A stretch of DNA of 13,360 nucleotides from DALYJJ01 sp031969915. GTDB lineage: Bacteria > Acidobacteriota > Terriglobia > Bryobacterales > Bryobacteraceae. A program made the translations under genes and the position numbers. Shown here piece by piece: positions 6,154-12,385 of this stretch. Numbering within the stretch: the first letter of the stretch is position 1; the number at the start of each line of letters is the position of its first letter. The notes under the pieces are model-generated. The model did not search any database, had not been told where the DNA came from, and saw only the letters and a program-made list of their open reading frames with translations. The DNA lies in assembly GCA_031969915.1 (NCBI GenBank), contig DALYJJ010000157.1, forward strand, positions 1 through 13,360, written 5' to 3'.

Positions 6154-6572
6154 TGCGCACGCTCTTGTTACTCGCGATCCTGCTGCCCACGCAGGCACAG
6201 AGCCCGGCCGTATTCCGAAAGGTGTTCAGCGGCGTCACGACCGCGCAGGCCTCCGCCGCCCTGCCGGGCATCGGCCAGTCGATGCACTTAATCACCGTCG
6301 TCTTCCCCTCTGAAGCCGCGCCCGTCAACGGCATTCAGGTGCGCATCGAGGCGAGCTTCGACGGCAGTTCCTACTTCCCCGTGTCACGGGATATCACCTC
6401 CGCGCCTCTGCTCGGAGGCCTGGTCTACCAGGTCGCGGTGGCTTACGCGCCCTGGCCGTACGTGCGCGTGCGTTCGCTCACATCGACGCCCGCGATGACG
6501 GTCTACTATGCGGGGCACATCGTGCCCGTCGTGCCCGCGATCCAACAAACGCTCGACCGGTTCTTGCTATGA
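6153..6572 (+). CDS. secreted spike-like protein, short paralogue
   Basis: A 139-aa protein with a typical signal peptide (MRTLLLLAILLPTQAQS, cleavage likely after an Ala near 15). Residues about 19-125 form a beta-rich domain shared with the next gene. In the block beginning VFRKVFSG, 23 of 33 residues are identical between the two products, and both then carry EAS(F/Y)DGSSYFP and later MTVYYAG or MTVYYTG. Ribosome site GGAGG lies four bases before ATG 6153, and the start overlaps the previous stop. Function unknown. The DGSSYFP motif resembles beta-sandwich modules of surface proteins. Sec-type signals are unusual for cytoplasmically assembled virions; the segment could instead serve as an inner-membrane anchor. 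Confidence 0.65.
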   Translation: MRTLLLLAILLPTQAQSPAVFRKVFSGVTTAQASAALPGIGQSMHLITVVFPSEAAPVNGIQVRIEASFDGSSYFPVSRDITSAPLLGGLVYQVAVAYAPWPYVRVRSLTSTPAMTVYYAGHIVPVVPAIQQTLDRFLL

Positions 6573-7648
6573 AAACAATCGCTCTGCTCGTCAGTCTTGG
6601 CACCCTCGCTCCGGCCGCGCCGGGGACCGTGTTCCGCAAGGTGTTCACGGGCCTCACCAGCTCCCAGGCCTCCAGCGCCCTCCCCAACATCGGCCAAGGC
6701 ATGCACATGCTGACCGTGATGTTCCCGGCAGCCTCCGGAGACGTGACGGGAATCGTCGTCAGGCTCGAAGCGAGCTACGACGGCAGCTCCTACTTTCCGA
6801 TCACCCAGGACGTCGCGACGGCAACCTACACCGGCTCCATGGCGTACGCCATCACGCGCGGCAACGGGACGTTCCCCTTCGTGCGCGTGAACGTGGCCAC
6901 CGCCTCCGGATCCAATCCCATGACGGTCTACTACACCGGGTCCACGCATCCGCTGGGGAACGTGATTCTCGACAGCGGGCGCTACCTGGTCGAAGGCCCG
7001 TCGCAGATTTCGGCCGGGCGCGGGCCGCTGTACCGCGTGGACGCCGTGCCCACCTCCGGCTGGACGTTGCTCAACGCGGGATCGTCGCCCGTCCTGCAGC
7101 TCTCGAACGGGTTGGGCGTGCTGCAGGCGGACGCGAGCGGCGGCATCGGCACCAACAACATGCGGATCGCCTACCGCACAATCACGGCCGGAGCCGACTT
7201 CACCGTTGAAGCGTTCCTCAAGATGGACTCCAGCACGAACGTTGGGAACGACTGCGGTTGGGGCATCACCGTGCAGAACTCCGCAAACTCGCGCCTGGTC
7301 AACTGGGGCGTCCAAGGCACTGCCTGCCAGAACGATCTCTACCGCCGCCGCTACACGTCGCCGACCGCGTTCAGCGCGGGCTGCCTGGCGGTGGGCGGCT
7401 TCACCGGCCAGCAATGCAAGTACCTGGGCTGCTGGATGCGCGTCCAGCGCGTGGGCGACGCGCTCAAGTTCAGCTACAGCTTCAACCGCGAACTCTGGAA
7501 GGAAGCCGCCGTGTGCCAGGAATCCGTGGCCGCCTTCATCGGCCAGATCGACCGCGTGGGCGTTTACTTCGAGGATCAGCTTTCGAACCCGGCATCCGGA
7601 CTGCGTCCCGCGCTCTGGATCGGATCCTTCAGCCTGACCACGCCATGA
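6569..7648 (+). CDS. secreted spike-like protein with C-terminal lectin-like domain
   Basis: A 359-aa protein. Residues about 1-17 form a signal peptide (MKTIALLVSLGTLAPAA). Residues about 19-128 are paralogous to the whole mature product of the previous gene. Residues about 130-359 form an additional domain with the look of a concanavalin-A-like or DUF1349-like beta sandwich: FTVEAFLKMDSS, CGWGITVQNSANSRLVNWGV, WMRVQRVGDALKFSYSF followed by NRELWKEAA, and a closing ALWIGSFSL. The Trp-x-Arg-x-x-Arg, DALKFSYS and LW pattern is the classic part of this fold. At least six Cys in this domain may form disulfides, consistent with export. Inference: host-binding spike, made by duplication of the preceding gene plus acquisition of a carbohydrate-binding domain. 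The fold is assigned from pattern only. Confidence 0.65.
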   Translation: MKTIALLVSLGTLAPAAPGTVFRKVFTGLTSSQASSALPNIGQGMHMLTVMFPAASGDVTGIVVRLEASYDGSSYFPITQDVATATYTGSMAYAITRGNGTFPFVRVNVATASGSNPMTVYYTGSTHPLGNVILDSGRYLVEGPSQISAGRGPLYRVDAVPTSGWTLLNAGSSPVLQLSNGLGVLQADASGGIGTNNMRIAYRTITAGADFTVEAFLKMDSSTNVGNDCGWGITVQNSANSRLVNWGVQGTACQNDLYRRRYTSPTAFSAGCLAVGGFTGQQCKYLGCWMRVQRVGDALKFSYSFNRELWKEAAVCQESVAAFIGQIDRVGVYFEDQLSNPASGLRPALWIGSFSLTTP

Positions 7649-7869
7649 CGATGACGCGCACCAAGAACACGTGGCTCACCGTGGCGATTGTCGCCGCGCA
7701 GGCCTGCGCGCAGCTCAGCGAAGAACTGGACGGCCGCGCCAAGGCGATCAGCGCGATCGCAGGCGCCGCCGCGCAAGCGGCCGTCGCGCAACTCGCACAC
7801 TCCCACAATCCCGACGGAACGCCCGCCGCCGAGCCCTACCGGCGGCGGCGCAAGAAAGGAAGCCCCTAA
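7645..7869 (+). CDS. holin-like small membrane protein
   Basis: A 74-aa protein. Residues about 8-22 (NTWLTVAIVAAQACA) and about 32-49 (AISAIAGAAAQAAVAQLA) are two weak, Ala-rich hydrophobic helices separated by a short charged turn. The tail reads SHNPDGTPAAEPY then RRRRKKGSP. Phage holin-like proteins of similar size often end two helices with an NPDGTPA-type segment and a charged tail; I recall this pattern but cannot verify it. The lysozyme-like gene lies about 1.2 kb downstream, consistent with lysis. The hydrophobicity is modest, so a virion membrane protein is the alternative. The start overlaps the previous stop (ATGA). Confidence 0.5.
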   Translation: MTMTRTKNTWLTVAIVAAQACAQLSEELDGRAKAISAIAGAAAQAAVAQLAHSHNPDGTPAAEPYRRRRKKGSP

Positions 7870-8319
7870 ATGGCCCGACACAGGAACAACGCGCCGCTGC
7901 CCGAGCTCTCAAGCGCCGCCCCCAACCAGAACATCACGCTCGCCGAGCTGGCCGAGCTCGAACTGGATCTCGCCCGCGCCGGCTTCCACGTCGAGCGACG
8001 GTACATCGTGCCGCGCGCCCCGGCCGGGCCCGTGCCGACGCGCATCGTCGAGCTGAGCGAGGTGGTTCTCGCTCCTGACCAGCCCGCGCAAATCCACCTG
8101 GACTTCGCGGACACGCAAGGCCACAACGCGGGCCTGGTCGCGCAGACCTGGCGCGAGGCCGGTGGAGGCATTGCGGCCGTGGCCCGGCTGTGGGAACAGT
8201 GGCATCCCGACCGGCCGGACGGCTGGAAAGCCCATCTGATGGCGCTGCCCCCCGTCGAGGCCGCCATCCAGGAAGCGTTGCGCGGTGGGCCCCGGATCTT
8301 GTTCGCCCGTCCGCAATAG
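7870..8319 (+). CDS. hypothetical soluble protein
   Basis: A 149-aa protein starting one base after the previous stop, behind AAAGGAAG. Residues about 1-40 are helical (ITLAELAELELDLARAGF). Residues about 41-80 are beta-leaning with VERRYIVPRAPAGPVPTRIV. Residues about 85-149 are helical with two Trp (LWEQWHPDRPDGW). No membrane segment, signal peptide or recognisable catalytic motif. The coding pattern is convincing (even amino-acid use, ribosome site, tight spacing), but I cannot assign a family. It is the last gene before a 97-base intergenic region, so it may close a transcription unit. Confidence 0.6.
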   Translation: MARHRNNAPLPELSSAAPNQNITLAELAELELDLARAGFHVERRYIVPRAPAGPVPTRIVELSEVVLAPDQPAQIHLDFADTQGHNAGLVAQTWREAGGGIAAVARLWEQWHPDRPDGWKAHLMALPPVEAAIQEALRGGPRILFARPQ

Positions 8320-8416
8320 CTGGCGTTTCAAAAACCCCCGCGCGGCGAGCGGAGTTACGGGGGTGATTCCACAGGGTCCGCGCGGGGCTCTTTTCGCGCC
8401 TCAGAAAGGAACGTTT
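8320..8416. promoter_or_regulatory. intergenic region with inverted repeat and doubled CCGCGCGG palindrome
   Basis: This is the longest plus-strand gap inside the gene train. ACCCCCG (8334-8340) pairs with CGGGGGT (8358-8364) around a 17-base loop. The palindrome CCGCGCGG occurs at 8338-8345 and again at 8378-8385, 40 bases apart. There is no T run after the stem on the plus strand. Only four Ts follow on the minus strand. AAAGGA at 8405-8410 is the ribosome site of the next gene. A regulator site or RNA element is possible, but no promoter hexamers could be read with confidence. Confidence 0.35.
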
Positions 8417-8860
8417 ATGCTTCGCCTTCTTCTCCCGGTGCTCCTCTCCGCCGCGCTCGCCGCCGCGCAGACGCCCACCCGGCCCACCGTCCTCATGGGC
8501 ATAGACCAGACCGGCAGGCTTGCTTTCTACACGATCGGACCGAACCTCGCCATTCGCAACGGCAAGATCGAGGTCTCGCTCCCCGCGCCCGCGCCCGCCC
8601 GGCTGTACGGACTCTCGGCCATGCCGTACCAGGGCCTGCTCCAGGAATACGCCGTGCCTCCCGCCTGCTCGTTAACCAACCTGGTGGTCTGGTTGAACGG
8701 GATGAACGCCGAAGCCGGAGTGGACTACGAACTACGACCGGCGAGCCCGTCGCTCAATCTCGGACCGAGAATCGCCCTCCTGTGGCCCGAGTTACTCAGG
8801 GACCCGGCCGCCACCACTTACTACGTCAACGTGCGCGTGGACTGCACGGCCGCGCCTTAA
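8417..8860 (+). CDS. secreted hypothetical protein, possible spike or fibre component
   Basis: A 147-aa protein with a clear signal peptide (MLRLLLPVLLSAALAAAQ, cleavage likely after AAA). The mature part is beta-rich: TVLMGIDQTGRLAFYTIGPN, a Pro/Ala stretch, LTNLVVWLNGMNAEAGVDYE, and YYVNVRVDC at the end. The LVVWLNG...DYEL turn resembles repeats of phage fibre proteins, where a strand plus NG turn is followed by DY and a strand; this is a weak similarity from memory. Two Cys (one in PPACSL, one near the C-terminus) could form a disulfide. It is the third signal-peptide protein of the element, separated from the first two by two genes and an intergenic region. Confidence 0.6.
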   Translation: MLRLLLPVLLSAALAAAQTPTRPTVLMGIDQTGRLAFYTIGPNLAIRNGKIEVSLPAPAPARLYGLSAMPYQGLLQEYAVPPACSLTNLVVWLNGMNAEAGVDYELRPASPSLNLGPRIALLWPELLRDPAATTYYVNVRVDCTAAP

Positions 8861-8872
8861 CGTAACCACCCC

Positions 8873-9043
8873 ATGTTCACCGTCGAGTATCTCTGCCGCT
8901 GGCGTCCGGTCTGGGTCGAAACCAGCCCCGCGTGGCAAAGCCTCGCCTCCGCGACGGGAGCGGCGCTGCGCCTCCGACACCTCGGCGGGCGGCCGTGCCG
9001 GGTGATCGACGCAGCCGGACACGTGAGGTTCCAGGCATCATGA
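8873..9043 (+). CDS. very small hypothetical protein (56 aa)
   Basis: ATG 8873 opens a 56-codon frame (MFTVEYLCRWRPVWVETS...) ending at 9041-9043, where the stop overlaps the ATG of the lysozyme-like gene. It fills the space between two real genes, has balanced composition and a strand-helix-strand look (FTVEYLCRW; a helix around SLASATGAALRL; CRVIDAAGHVRF). Small viral proteins with this kind of ending are common, but I cannot name a family. There is no strong ribosome site, so expression may depend on read-through from the gene before. Confidence 0.5.
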   Translation: MFTVEYLCRWRPVWVETSPAWQSLASATGAALRLRHLGGRPCRVIDAAGHVRFQAS

Positions 9044-9524
9044 TGATCCGCTCGTTCGCCGAAGCCATCGCGACCATGGAGGGCTTCTACAAGCCGGGCT
9101 CCATCGCCGCGCGCAACAACAACCCGGGTAACCTCCGAAGCTGGGGAACGCTGCCCACTCGCGACGGCTACGCCGTGTTTCCGACGGCCGCCGCCGGATG
9201 GGGCGCGCTGGAAAAACAGGTCGCGCGAAACATCGGCCGCGGACTTACTCTGGAAGAGTTCTTCGGGGGCAAGGCGGGCGTGTACGCCGGATACGCCCCC
9301 GCCCTCGACCGCAACGACCCGATTCGTTATGCGCGGTTCGTCGGCAAGCGATTGGGAGTCGACATTTCCACTCGACTGGACACGTTGACACTTCAAGCTT
9401 CGCCGCCCCGCCCTCGCAAAGCTCGTGGGCGACGCTCCCGGCCCTCGAGCTCGACCAAGGGAGCAGCCTCCCCATCGCGGTCGCTATTGCCGCCGCCGCC
9501 GCGATCAGCCTCCTGATGGATTGA
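9040..9524 (+). CDS. lysozyme/transglycosylase-like peptidoglycan hydrolase, membrane tail in a shifted frame
   Basis: Residues 1-115 show a phage lytic-enzyme pattern: AEAIATMEGF with the likely catalytic Glu at 14, AARNNNPGNLRSWGT, GYAVFPTAAAGWGALEKQ, a basic helix with GLTLEEFFGG, YAPALDRNDPIRYARFVGKR and LGVD. It should cleave cell-wall glycan for entry or exit. After about residue 115 the frame opened at 9040 becomes a Pro/Arg/Ser-rich string stopping at 9514-9516. The frame one base earlier reads TSSFAAPPSQSSWATLPALE and then the hydrophobic SSLPIAVAIAAAAAISLLMD to a stop at 9522-9524, three bases before the next gene. So the native protein probably carries a C-terminal membrane segment, as PRD1 P7 does, and the frame change near 9370-9420 is an indel, an assembly error or a real frameshift. 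The enzyme identity is secure; the C-terminus is not. Confidence 0.75.
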
Positions 9525-9526
9525 AC

Positions 9527-10125
9527 ATGCTGCAGCAGGCATACGACCGCGCCCGCCTCGAAGCCTGCCCTGATTGCCGTCGCTGTGAGGGTACCGGAGA
9601 ACGGCAGCGAACCTGTGCCGGGCAGCCCGCGCGGACCCGTGGCCCCGAGTTGTGCGCGTGCGTCTATCGGGGCGTCTGCCGCCACTGCATGCGCTCTTAC
9701 CGGCGCGCCGCCCAACTGCTGCGCGATGGCGCCTGGCGCCTCGAACACTATGCCAACGNNNNNNNNNNCCGGCGGCGCCGCGGGTGCTGCTCGCCCTCGA
9801 CCTCGACGACCACCCCGAGCGCCTGATCACGCTGGCGATGCCGTACGTCGAGCGGATCGGCGGCCGAACCTTGAGCCCGCCGCTGCACCGCTTGTTCCGC
9901 CTCCACCTCATCGAACACAGGCACTGGCAAGCGCTCGGCGCTCACAGCAGAGGCGAGTTCTATTCCACGCTGTATCGTGTGGAGGTCACCCTCGGGCGTG
10001 CCTTCTTAGCGACCCAGCCTCCATTGTTCCCCACTGAGGACTACCTCGACGTGCCACGCCATCGCCGGCCGATCTTCCTCGGCGGCGCAACCACAAAATG
10101 GACCAGACCGAAGTACCCAGCATGA
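9527..10125 (+). CDS. Cys-rich putative DNA-binding regulator, interrupted by scaffold gap
   Basis: ATG 9527 opens a protein with a Cys cluster: C14, C17, C20, C30, then C43, C45, C51, C54 (ACPDCRRCEGTG and CACVYRGVCRHC), consistent with zinc fingers. The frame meets ten Ns at 9759-9768. Beyond them coding continues in a different frame with LHRLFRLHLIEHRHWQALG, GEFYSTLYRVEVTLGRAF and PPLFPTEDYL to the stop at 10123-10125. The second half looks like a helix-turn-helix, sigma-like module. Cys-rich N-termini followed by this F..Y..E..LG.....P..YL pattern recur in proviral proteins that I remember from Acidobacteria-like genomes (unverified). The frame difference is explained by an unknown true gap length. 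Likely role: regulation of the element. Confidence 0.6.
9759..9768. other. scaffold gap (10 Ns)
   Basis: Ten undetermined bases join two contigs. The number is probably a placeholder. The gene running through it changes frame across the gap, so the true missing length is not ten or not a simple multiple that keeps the frame. Confidence 0.95.
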
Positions 10126-10613
10126 AAGCCTACATTCCCAACCCTTCCAGCCCGACGCATCACCGGAAGCCCGTGCACCTGGTCACAGACCGCGCGCTCC
10201 GGTATCGCGCGAACCATCCGAGCGTGCGCCCTCCGAAGCCAAGGATCTGCGCCTGGTGCGGGAGTAGAAGAAACGTCGAGGTGCACCACGTCAACGGCCA
10301 CGAGGAAGACACCGCTACGGAGAACCTCGCTTGGGCCTGCCGCAGCTGCAACACGAAAATGGGCGTGATCATGAAGAAAGCGCGACTCGGCCGCCGAACG
10401 CGCCAGTTCAACCCAAAGGCCGGCGCCGGCGCAAGAAGCCTCGGGCAGTGGCTCACGGCAGTGATGGCAACCAAAGGCCTCTCCGATGCCATGAGCGTGT
10501 CCGACGCCGTCGCCATGATTCGGGCCACCAGCCCGGACGCCCGCAGCGAATTCGCCCACGAGATCTGGAGCCGACGGCGGCGCAAGAGCACTGACAAACA
10601 GGTACCCTTCTAA
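10122..10613 (+). CDS. HNH endonuclease-like protein
   Basis: A 163-aa protein. The HNH core spans residues about 43-80: C43-A-W-C46, then NVEVHHVNGH with H55-H56, N68 in ATENLAW, and C73-R-S-C76. Two CxxC pairs bind structural zinc, and the second His plus Asn form the metal-dependent nicking or cutting site in this family. Residues about 95-163 are a separate helical tail with LSDAMSVSDAVAMIRATSP and ending KQVPF. HNH enzymes in phages commonly serve packaging, recombination or homing. There is no terminase next to it, so a packaging role is less likely than in tailed phages. ATG 10122 overlaps the previous stop (ATGA), matching its neighbours. ATG 10098 is an in-frame alternative that would add eight residues. 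Confidence 0.85.
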   Translation: MKAYIPNPSSPTHHRKPVHLVTDRALRYRANHPSVRPPKPRICAWCGSRRNVEVHHVNGHEEDTATENLAWACRSCNTKMGVIMKKARLGRRTRQFNPKAGAGARSLGQWLTAVMATKGLSDAMSVSDAVAMIRATSPDARSEFAHEIWSRRRRKSTDKQVPF

Positions 10614-10616
10614 GGC

Positions 10617-11198
10617 ATGAACGCAGCCCTCTACGCTCGCATCTCGACGCGGGATAAAGGCCAGGACCTCGACAACCAACTCCACCAACTCCGCCGCTTC
10701 GCCGCGCTCCAAGGCTGGACACCGCAAGCCGAGTACATCGATCGCGAATCCGGCAAGCACTCCGAGCGGGCGCGATTCCAGCAGCTCTTCGAAGACGCCA
10801 GCCGCCGTGCTTTCGACGTCGTGTTGTTCTGGAGCCTGGACCGCTTCAGCCGCGAAGGCGCCTTCGCAACACTCCAGCACCTCAACCGCCTCACCGGCTA
10901 CGGAGTCCAGTTCCGGAGCTTCACCGAGCAGTACATCGATTCTTGCGGGATCTTCGCCGAAGCAGTGATTTCGATTCTCGCCGTGCTCGCACAGCAGGAG
11001 CGGGAGCGCATCTCCGAGCGGACCAAGGCCGGCCTTGAGCGCGCACGCCGCGAAGGAACCAGACTTGGGCGGCCCCTTCGCATCGTGGACCGGGAAAAAA
11101 TCCGCTCGGCTCGCGCCGCGGGCAGAAGTTACGCGAGCATCGCCGCCGAACTGGGGGTCAGCATCGCCACCGTGAGCAGGCGTCTTCAGATCAACTGA
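10617..11198 (+). CDS. serine recombinase (resolvase/invertase family)
   Basis: A 193-aa protein of the usual length for small resolvases. The catalytic Ser is S10 in LYARISTRDKGQDLDNQ. The active-site Arg cluster is in WSLDRFSREG (R76, R79), with QEREREISERTKAGL-type helix E (QERERISERTKAGLERAR), the LGRP hinge, and a C-terminal helix-turn-helix (REKIRSARAAGRSYASIAAE then LGVSIATVSRRL). Members make staggered cuts through a 5'-phosphoserine link and catalyse resolution, inversion or integration. Start 10617 is four bases after the HNH stop. Being the last gene of the plus-strand train, it is the natural candidate for integration or excision of the element. No paired crossover site could be recognised. 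Its 3' end overlaps the convergent toxin gene by 13 bases. Confidence 0.92.
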   Translation: MNAALYARISTRDKGQDLDNQLHQLRRFAALQGWTPQAEYIDRESGKHSERARFQQLFEDASRRAFDVVLFWSLDRFSREGAFATLQHLNRLTGYGVQFRSFTEQYIDSCGIFAEAVISILAVLAQQERERISERTKAGLERARREGTRLGRPLRIVDREKIRSARAAGRSYASIAAELGVSIATVSRRLQIN

Positions 11199-11581
11199 CG
11201 GACCTTGATGAGCGTGTTCCGGTAGAGGGCCTTTTCTGTCCCTTCAATCGTCAGCAACTCATCCGCCCCGACGTCGAAGGCCGCTGCGACGTGCAACGCG
11301 TCCATTCCGCTAAGACCGCTGTGTTGGGCCTGAGAAAGCGCCGCCTTGGTCACAGCACCGAGATTGGCGCTCCACTCCTCGACAGCGGAAAAGATCGTAG
11401 CGCAGGCCTCCACTTCCTGACGGCGATTCGTATAAACGCACTTCGGCAGGGTCTCCAACTGCACGAACACACTCGAAGCCAACCGGACCTCAGGATCTTC
11501 CAGCAAAGGCCGGATTAGCGCCGAGCGCCCGCGCGCGGCTTCGATGATCACCGAGGAATCGAGGTAAACAAGCCGACTCAA
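11186..11581 (-). CDS. PIN-domain toxin (VapC-like ribonuclease)
   Basis: A 131-aa protein read on the minus strand from TTG 11581, which overlaps the antitoxin stop as TTGA. PIN motifs: D8 in LVYLDSSVIIE, E43 in FVQLETLPK, D94 in LSGMDALHVAAAF, and an acidic fourth position at E113 in LLTIEGTEK. These form the Mg-binding pocket of VapC-type RNases, which cleave tRNA or rRNA when free of antitoxin. A longer upstream reading in the same frame is Arg-rich shadow of the antitoxin gene. The overlap, the PIN start right at YLDSS and the partner upstream support TTG. It converges on and overlaps the recombinase gene by 13 bases. It probably marks host or accessory DNA, or a stabilising module of the element. 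Confidence 0.85.
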   Translation of the reverse strand: MSRLVYLDSSVIIEAARGRSALIRPLLEDPEVRLASSVFVQLETLPKCVYTNRRQEVEACATIFSAVEEWSANLGAVTKAALSQAQHSGLSGMDALHVAAAFDVGADELLTIEGTEKALYRNTLIKVRQLI

Positions 11582-11745
11582 GCGCGCCCCAGTTCGCGGA
11601 GTATTTCGGCTCGGGACGGCGGTTTCTCTCCGCGCCGCCGCATTTCTTCTTCGTTGCGCTGGAGCAGCTTCAGCGCGGCCAACTTCTCCGGCATCTTTTT
11701 CGACCCGCCCGGAACCGGATTTCGAACGCTTCGCTTCGTTGCCAT
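11578..11745 (-). CDS. antitoxin partner of the PIN toxin (55 aa)
   Basis: A short minus-strand gene from ATG 11745 to TGA 11578. The product begins MATKRSVRNPVPGGSKKMPE, continues with a Leu/Lys helix (KLAALKLLQRNEEEMRRRG) and ends with a second short helix (SRAEILRELGRA). The order antitoxin-toxin with a four-base TTGA overlap is standard for VapBC-type pairs. The DNA-binding fold is not obvious: the basic N-terminus could contact DNA, while the C-terminal helices would wrap the toxin. I cannot assign it to a named antitoxin family. Being this short, it is easily missed by gene finders. Confidence 0.7.
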   Translation of the reverse strand: MATKRSVRNPVPGGSKKMPEKLAALKLLQRNEEEMRRRGEKPPSRAEILRELGRA

Positions 11746-11757
11746 CGTTGCACCCGC

Positions 11758-11789
11758 GCCTTCGATTGTACGCCAAGATTAAAGATCTT
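11758..11789 (-). promoter_or_regulatory. possible promoter and operator of the toxin-antitoxin pair
   Basis: On the minus strand TACAAT (11770-11765) is a good -10 box about 20 bases before ATG 11745. No convincing -35 at 17 bases is visible. Just upstream lies a perfect palindrome AAGATCTT (11782-11789), part of a looser inverted repeat AAGAT-TAAAG-ATCTT (11775-11789), a plausible autorepressor site for the antitoxin complex. Confidence 0.4.
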
Positions 11790-11815
11790 CAGCCAAGCGA
11801 CCGAAACACTGTCGA

Positions 11816-12385
11816 ATGGCGAAGATCCGATTTCCCCGGACGGCGGCGCGGCGGGGACAGATCGTGTTCGGAATCCTGCTCTCCGAAGTCCACCCGGACC
11901 CGTTCAGTGCGGCCGATTTCATCGGCCGGCACGTCCGGCCAGGCGCGCAAATCGAAGAATCGGAACTCCCGGAAAAGCTGGTTTTCTTGGAAATCGCAGG
12001 CTGGCCGGGGCCTCCAGTGCAACGCGGCCATAGTCTCCGATTGTTGTGGAGGTTCGACCGCCAACACCAGAAGTGGGACGAAATCATGCGTAGCGTGTCG
12101 GACCATGCGACATGGCCTCATGCGTTCGCCGTCGTGGCCCGGAAGGCGCTAGGCAAAGCCGCCCACTCCACCTACGACGAAATCGTGATCCTGGTCGAGG
12201 CGATCTCAGAGACCCTGGCGGGAGAGCTGCGGAAGCTCGATATCGACGCCCGGCAGGTCGCTTTCTCAGCCCTCTTCGACCTGCTCGCCAGCCATCGCCT
12301 GGATTGGGTTGAGGATAAATCCGCCGAATTTCTGTCACAGGCCGTAGTTCACGACGTCGCAGCCAGACATCGTACACTGCAATAG
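11816..12385 (+). CDS. hypothetical protein
   Basis: A 189-aa protein on the plus strand, divergent from the antitoxin. Residues about 1-70 are beta-rich and begin MAKIRFPRTAARRGQIVFGI, with PEKLVFLEIAGWPGPP. Residues about 75-110 hold LLWRFDRQHQKWDEIMRSV. Residues about 120-189 are helical with STYDEIVILVEAISETLAGE and VAFSALFDLLASHRLDWVED. No membrane segment, signal peptide or catalytic motif that I recognise. There is no strong ribosome site before ATG 11816. The composition is even and the opposite strand reads as Arg/Pro-rich shadow, which supports this frame. Probably outside the element. It could be the target or partner of the neighbouring defence-like module, but nothing in the sequence shows this. 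Confidence 0.6.
   Translation: MAKIRFPRTAARRGQIVFGILLSEVHPDPFSAADFIGRHVRPGAQIEESELPEKLVFLEIAGWPGPPVQRGHSLRLLWRFDRQHQKWDEIMRSVSDHATWPHAFAVVARKALGKAAHSTYDEIVILVEAISETLAGELRKLDIDARQVAFSALFDLLASHRLDWVEDKSAEFLSQAVVHDVAARHRTLQ

Larger units (their letters stand above)
1..11198 (+). mobile_element. putative integrated tailless (membrane-containing) virus, left end outside window
   Basis: Seen: about twenty consecutive plus-strand genes, many joined by ATGA overlaps, including a run of small membrane proteins, beta-rich capsid-like proteins, secreted spike-like proteins, a lysozyme-like enzyme, an HNH nuclease and a serine recombinase at the right end. No gene resembling large terminase, portal, tape measure, tail tube or baseplate is visible. 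Known: tailless viruses such as PRD1, PM2 and P23-77 encode jelly-roll capsid proteins, many small membrane proteins and a membrane-bound peptidoglycan hydrolase. Inference: this is a provirus of that general type, probably undescribed. The right limit is placed at the recombinase end because the next genes are on the opposite strand and are a toxin-antitoxin pair. No attachment-site repeat could be identified, and the element may extend left of the window. Alternatives are a satellite element or a non-viral surface structure. Confidence 0.6.

Noticed and set aside
8334..8364. Plus-strand intrinsic terminator
   Set aside because: The stem is not followed by a T run on the plus strand. Only four Ts follow on the minus strand, where there is no gene to terminate.
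10098..10121. Earlier ATG for the HNH gene
   Set aside because: It would overlap the preceding gene by 28 bases. The ATGA overlap at 10122 matches the coupling used throughout the cluster.
11582..11776. N-terminal extension of the PIN toxin
   Set aside because: The extension is Arg/Ala-rich shadow of the antitoxin gene. The PIN fold starts immediately after TTG 11581.
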